A stretch of DNA of 64,000 nucleotides, from the NCBI GenBank assembly GCA_025642065.1, contig JAODUP010000525.1, positions 62,001 through 126,000 of the forward strand. Reading direction: 5' to 3'. This DNA comes from Paralvinella palmiformis. Its lineage: Eukaryota; Annelida; Polychaeta; Terebellida; Alvinellidae. A model generated the notes under the pieces. It searched no databases and was not told where the DNA came from. It saw nothing but the letters and a program-made list of their open reading frames with translations. Shown here one piece after another: positions 59,768 through 64,000 of the stretch (position 1 is its first letter; every line of letters starts with the position of its first letter). A program made the translations under genes and the position numbers.

Positions 59768-60218
59768 GTACAACTATTGAAGAATATGTTTTTATTTATT
59801 GATCCGGGTTTAGGCTGCCACACGGAATGTGCAAGTAGATTTGATCTGAAAGTTCTAATTCCTGAAAGTTATAATTCCAGCACATGTAGAGGGCATATGG
59901 CTTAATATACGCAAAGCTACGCACGTACATACAATTACCCTATATCCTTAAAGGAGAAGTAGTCGGGGTAAAGATAGGCGAGCCCACGGAAATGTTTAAC
60001 GGAAAATAAAAATCGTTTACATAACTCATTTATTTAAGAATTTTGCGTCTGTGCAAAAAGATGAAGCTACAAAACTTATTTGAGTGTATCATGTGATGAC
60101 ATACGATAACATGTTTCTGTAATTTAGTGTTATAATTCATCATCATCAATTATCGCCAATACCAATACGTTATTATTGTTATAGTGCATGCATAAGAAAT
60201 AATTAAATAATTATGAGG
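59768..60218. other. AT-rich non-coding DNA
   Basis: Nothing recognised. Confidence 0.5.
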
Positions 60219-60313
60219 ACGATGATGATGATGGTGATGATGGTGATGATGGTGATGATGATGATGATTATGGTGATGATGATGGTAATGGTGATGATGA
60301 TGATGATGATGAT
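60219..60313. repeat. (GAT)n with GGT variants
   Basis: GATGATGGTGATGATGGTGATG with a 9-bp periodicity in its left half. Confidence 0.93.
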
Positions 60314-60543
60314 AATTAATCTAATTGCATTTAATTATTTACATCGACATCAGCTTGAAGATATAACATAATGTTATGTACGCCTGACCAATGTAGCCAC
60401 TCACCCTTTATGTTTGACCTTTGTAAGAGATAAAGGTCTACTAATCTTAACAGATAGTCTATTGTTGTGGTGCTTAATACGATTGCGTCTCAACGTTACA
60501 TCTTAATATCGATTCTGTCTCATTAATGCTAAGACAAAATGTT

Positions 60544-60639
60544 GTTATTATCACTAAATAAAATATTGAAATATTTAGTGAAACCATTTATTATCACTAA
60601 ATAAAAGTGATCCGTTTTGAAATATTGAGTAAAACCATG
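60544..60639. repeat. imperfect tandem duplication of about 45-52 bp
   Basis: TTATTATCACTAAATAAAA...TATTGA...AAACCAT occurs twice. The second copy has an extra GTGATCCGTTTTG. Confidence 0.8.
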
Positions 60640-60786
60640 TTATTTGAAAATAAGGCTCTATTAATCGAGTAATACTTATATTTACATGTTACGATCTATA
60701 TATACAATTGTGATGTATATTTAGGTCAAAACAAATACTTTTCTTTATCAATTTAATTTCATATTTTGCTTGATCATAGTGTTGTT

Positions 60787-60965
60787 GATGATTCATGTTT
60801 AGGGTCACTTTTATTCTCATGGTAGGCTAAATGGGCCGAGCGAACTCCAAAGGTAATGAAGAGAAATCAAAGATGAAATACCCTTCATATATACCCACCC
60901 GAGATTCGAACTCAGGTAATGGTAATTTTTGTTCCAGCGCTACCAACTAGACCATGGAGGCGCCC
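60787..60965 (-). repeat. tRNA-derived SINE, copy 5 (family S1)
   Basis: On the minus strand: head GGCGCCTCCATGGTCTAGTTGG, B-box region GAGTTCGAATCTCGGG (near 60900-60912), body with CATTACCTTTGGAGTTCGC, then GGCCCATTTAGCCTACC. It is more diverged than copies 1 and 3 but nearly full length. Confidence 0.87.
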
Positions 60966-61035
60966 TAAATAATTTTCTTGAAATATGCTCTTGTAATGTA
61001 TATATTGACCGTTGTTATACATTAATGGTATTAGT

Positions 61036-61410
61036 GAGCTCCGATGGCCTAGCGGTTAAGCACCCGGCACTTGGTGACAACGGTCGCAGGTTCGAACCCC
61101 GTAAGAGATCGAAACTTTTCCAGGGATTAATTTCTCGGCTCACTACATCGTGGGTGGCTGACCACGTTAAATGGCGCTGCCGTCTCCACTGAATTATTTA
61201 AAATAAAGAGGGATGTTAAAAACCCCCTGATGACGTAAAACACTCTGCCAGTGACCACCCTCAGGGTATTTCGGCTCCATTTTTCCGTACTGCTCCCCTG
61301 TGAGTGGTGGGGGAGGAGATTTCTCAACCACTCCGACGTAGAGGCTGTGCTGATTAAGCGACAGCCTGGGGATTCTCCCCGAACAACAAAACCAACCATT
61401 AATGGCATCA
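61036..61410 (+). repeat. tRNA-headed composite repeat, distinct from S1
   Basis: GAGCTCCGATGGCCTAGCGGTT carries an A box and GCAGGTTCGAACCCCG (61086-61101) an excellent B box at tRNA-like spacing. A GC-richer body follows, with CTCCACTGAATTATTTAAA, CCCTGATGACGTAAAAC, CCCCTGTGAGTGGTGGG, CTCAACCACTCCGACG and GACAGCCTGGGGATTCTCC, to about 61390. The body is far GC-richer than its surroundings. Open frames on both strands across 61127-61475 are not supported as genes. It lies 70 bp from S1 copy 5. Confidence 0.75.
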
Positions 61411-61834
61411 TATTCAACTTTATACTGTTCCGCACGATATTCATATCATATCATTTGTCATCATTTATCAAATAGCTCCCTATTCTTAAAGTTGATATAA
61501 TTAAAATATAAAAAATGTACTAGTTAATTATGGCAGGATTCACAGCTAAATACATTACTGCTATGCCATTGGACAGATGAGTGCTTCATACTTAGGGTCA
61601 GATAAGTTCAAGGTTTTTACTAGTAAGTTGCGAGTCATATACAAAAAGTTAGGTTTGATGGATACGTCTTTATGCCATAATAAAAACAGTGATGGCATGT
61701 CAACCGGATGTGGCGAAGGTTATTGTCACTAGTGGAATAAAACACTACATTATAGACATAAACATGACATGTTTTGCTTTATAAAATGATAAATATATCA
61801 CACATATCATATACTAATTGACATTGAACTATGT
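61411..61834. other. AT-rich non-coding DNA
   Basis: Nothing recognised. Confidence 0.5.
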
Positions 61835-61968
61835 ATGTGTGTGCATGCGTGCGTGTGTGCGTGCTTGCGTGTGTGTATGTATATATGTATGAGTGTATGT
61901 GTGTGTGTTTGTGTGTGTGTGTGTGCATGTGTGTGTAAGTGTGTGTAAGTGTGTGTAAGTGTGTGTTT
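61835..61968. repeat. (GT)n-rich tract with (TAAGTGTGTG)n
   Basis: A degenerate GT/GC repeat ending in three units of TAAGTGTGTG (61936-61966), directly before R1 copy 3. Confidence 0.93.
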
Positions 61969-61974
61969 TAGGGT

Positions 61975-62570
61975 ACATAGTAAGAGGCAACACAGAGCAT
62001 CAACATATCTAAACATCCTTCGAAACCTACCTCCATAAATCTAAATACAACTATACATACATTAATCTAAAAATAAAATGTTCCATACCTCCACATATTG
62101 ATAGATGTGTGCGTATACCTAAGCATTTTCTTCTACTCATCAGCCTGGGAACCAGCTAATTCGTTTTTCTGCGACAAATTTAAAACCCCGGGGAAACGGC
62201 TACAGGGCTAGAAAAAAAAAGGGGGAACACGTAAAAACATCCATTTGATACCACAGCTCCAACAAAAAACCGTGTTTAAGGGGATTTACTACAACAAACT
62301 ATTTTGCCCACATTTTCATCAGTAATTTTCTGGGGTCAAAAAAAACCTGTTATAAACATTTCGACATCAAGCGCCTCATTTATTCTGGGTTCGAATAACT
62401 GAATAAATCTACCTATATAAACCATGTATCAATACGTCGCTGGTCTGGCGTCAATTTTCTCTAACCAAAGGGTTAACCCTTTTAAAACCTCAGTGTGTTA
62501 ACAAACTTTAAAGTTTTTCAAAACAAAGAGAATTTTACAAAACTCAGTATGGACCCCGCATTAAACTAAA
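61975..62570 (+). repeat. dispersed repeat family R1, copy 3 (poor-quality text)
   Basis: It shares AGAGCATCAACAT, CTCCATAAATCTAAATACA, TACTCATCAGCCTGGG, AACCAGCTAATTCG, GAAACGGCTACAGGGCTA, CCATTTGATACCACAGCTCC and TTTATTCTGGGTTCGAATAA with copies 1 and 2. From about 62160 on, complex words of the other copies are replaced by homopolymers: 'GTACACAACCGCAAGCATG' in copy 2 becomes 'AAAAAAAAAGGGGGAACACG'. Confidence 0.8.
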
Positions 62571-62865
62571 ATAAAACAAAGTGAATACCAAAGGTTATTA
62601 CTGGACTAGAACGAAATATCGTCTCAAACCTGAGTAAATACTACGTTATCAAACCTCATATTTTCCTTTATACTAAGGGAACGTTCATTCCGCTTTTTAG
62701 CGTTAGTATATGCAGTTGGGTGGGGTGGGATCAAAATTAAAAGCCCTTTCAGATCTTTTTGACCCATGGTCGAGAACAGCGGATTTCGGAGATCTCCGAT
62801 CTGCAATGCCCGTCGGGATTATAATCCCAAACATTTAAATTTTTTTCCCTATATCGTTAACCAAT

Positions 62866-63680
62866 TCTCACCCGAATGAATTCAAACTCTGGACGTTTCT
62901 TGGGGGGAAAACCCAGGGGGCCTTTTTTTGCTGATACATGTGTTGTCTCCCCATCCCAAAACCCCAAGCAAAAAAAAAAAGCGAATCCCACAGCCGTGGG
63001 TTGGGAAAAAACCCCAAAATAAATCACCAGTTGAAAATTTTTGTTAATTATCTAACAGCCCCATTTATACTATTTTTTTTGCTTTTCTTTCTTAAAAAAT
63101 CTTTAAAAACCCTTTTGTTTGTCTTCAAAGATCGTTTTTTACAACGGGCAGGCGTCGGCGATCTATTAAAATTTTTTTCTTAATTTTTTAAAAAAACTGA
63201 CATCTGCGAAGCGACCTAAAAGCGTCAAAACTTCCCCACTGTTTGAACTATCACTTTTTAAAATACCTAATTCTTTATTCTTATTTTATTTTGAAAACAG
63301 AAAAACTAAATTTTAATCTCATATCAAACTGGACATAACTACCCTAAAATTAATTTTTATACAAAAGGGTGTTAATTGTTATATAAAACCCCCCAACCGC
63401 GCGGGTTGTCCCAAAGCCACCGCTCGAGATGCGATGCAGTGTTTCTATTCCTGAGTCAGGAGCACATGCTTTATGAGCGTACTGTGTCTGCTACAGTCAT
63501 TTAAATGCTGGATATCCAGGCCAAACATCTAAACGGCGTGCCTCCAAAGACGCAAATAGTTCACGGAATATATAGCTCTAGATCAACTTTTCTTGAATGC
63601 AGGGACCTGGAAATATGGTCTCTACGCATAGAAAACGGAACTTTCTCAACCGCAGCATAATATGCCTTGTGGAAGTTCCG
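62866..63680 (+). repeat. dispersed repeat family R2, copy 2 (poor-quality text)
   Basis: Block B (GAATTCAAACTCTGGACG at about 62878, GCTGATACATGTGTTGTCTC, AAGCGAATCCCACAGCCGT, TAATTATCTAACAGCCCC, ACTGACATCTGCGAAGCGAC) is followed after about 350 bp by block A (GGGACCTGGAAATATGGTC, CTCAACCGCAGCATAATATG at about 63644). This is the opposite order from copy 1. The block B part is full of homopolymer runs not seen in copy 1. Confidence 0.75.
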
Positions 63681-63883
63681 TAGGCTATGTGATCCAGTCG
63701 GTCGACTTGATGAAATATCCTCTAAATATAGTCTGCCCAGTACAGGATAGGATATAAAGGTATGTGGCTATACACACTATTTCTTATGGCATAGGGACGA
63801 TATTTCTTGTAAGACTATATCCTTTTCTGTAGTAGGAATATGTAATGTTCTGCATTGCGCTCATATAAAACATTAGAAGGAAC

Positions 63884-63934
63884 CCTCCGTTGTCTAACTG
63901 GTGGAGCGTTGGACTATAGATTGAAACTGAGTTA

Positions 63935-63935
<1 letters not shown>
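63884..63935 (+). repeat. truncated tRNA-like SINE head
   Basis: CCTCCGTTGTCTAACTGGTGG with GAGCGTTGGACTATAGATTG matches the S1 head and A box, then passes directly into (AAT)n. It has no B box and no body, so it is a 5' fragment or a different short element. Confidence 0.6.

Positions 63936-63979
<44 letters not shown>
63936..63979. repeat. (AAT)n microsatellite
   Basis: About 44 bp of AAT at the right end of the window. Confidence 0.95.
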
Positions 63980-63982
<3 letters not shown>

Positions 63983-64000
63983 CAAAAACCAATAAATAAA

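Noticed and set aside
61127..61475. Overlapping frames of 105 (minus) and 74 (plus) codons
   Set aside because: Both lie across the GC-rich body of the tRNA-headed repeat. GC-rich sequence has fewer stops, which explains their length.

Overview
This looks like a stretch of a strongly AT-rich animal genome with no intact gene. The repeats point to a marine invertebrate, most plausibly a mollusc or other lophotrochozoan, but the species cannot be read from the window. The signs are tRNA-derived SINEs, decayed CR1/L2-like non-LTR retrotransposons, a Tc1-like DNA transposon, a relic of a multi-copy invertebrate ORF family, and very many long microsatellites ((TA)n, (GT)n, (CT)n, (AGT)n, (GTGA)n). 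Most long open frames are artefacts of dinucleotide or trinucleotide repeats. I found no multi-exon host gene, rRNA, CRISPR array or operon.

Layout. 1-16 kb is AT-rich non-coding DNA with microsatellites, a compound GTGA/GGT array (8.8-9.3 kb), two SINE copies (6.1 and 13.9 kb), the first copy of dispersed repeat R2 (6.9-7.6 kb) and the first copy of R1 (14.4-14.9 kb). At 16.9-17.6 kb lies a LINE endonuclease fragment, and at 20.5-21.0 kb a LINE 3' end that runs into a (TA)n tract. At 24.1-26.2 kb a minus-strand LINE reverse transcriptase relic carries an internal tandem duplication of about 951 bp. At 29.5-32.6 kb is the most interesting object: a decayed plus-strand copy of a large uncharacterised protein whose blocks resemble the PIN/FEN-like nuclease fold. 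At 37.2-38.2 kb is a minus-strand Tc1-like DD34E transposase pseudogene. At 40.4-41.7 kb is a minus-strand LINE relic that has lost its reverse transcriptase core. 42-59 kb is mostly plain AT-rich DNA and simple repeats, with a second R1 copy at 55.5 kb. At 59.4-59.8 kb is a second GTGA/GGT array. 60.8-64 kb is a repeat cluster: a SINE of the main family, a different tRNA-headed composite repeat, R1 copy 3, R2 copy 2 and a last tRNA-like head.

Two segments (about 39.8-40.26 kb and 62.15-63.4 kb) show runs of collapsed homopolymers. Compared with sister repeat copies elsewhere in the window, they look like poorly polished consensus rather than real divergence.

The parts do not form a pathway. 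They are independent selfish elements and their scars, with microsatellites often growing from element tails or interiors. Family calls rest on motifs recognised by eye and on remembered family patterns; no database search was run.
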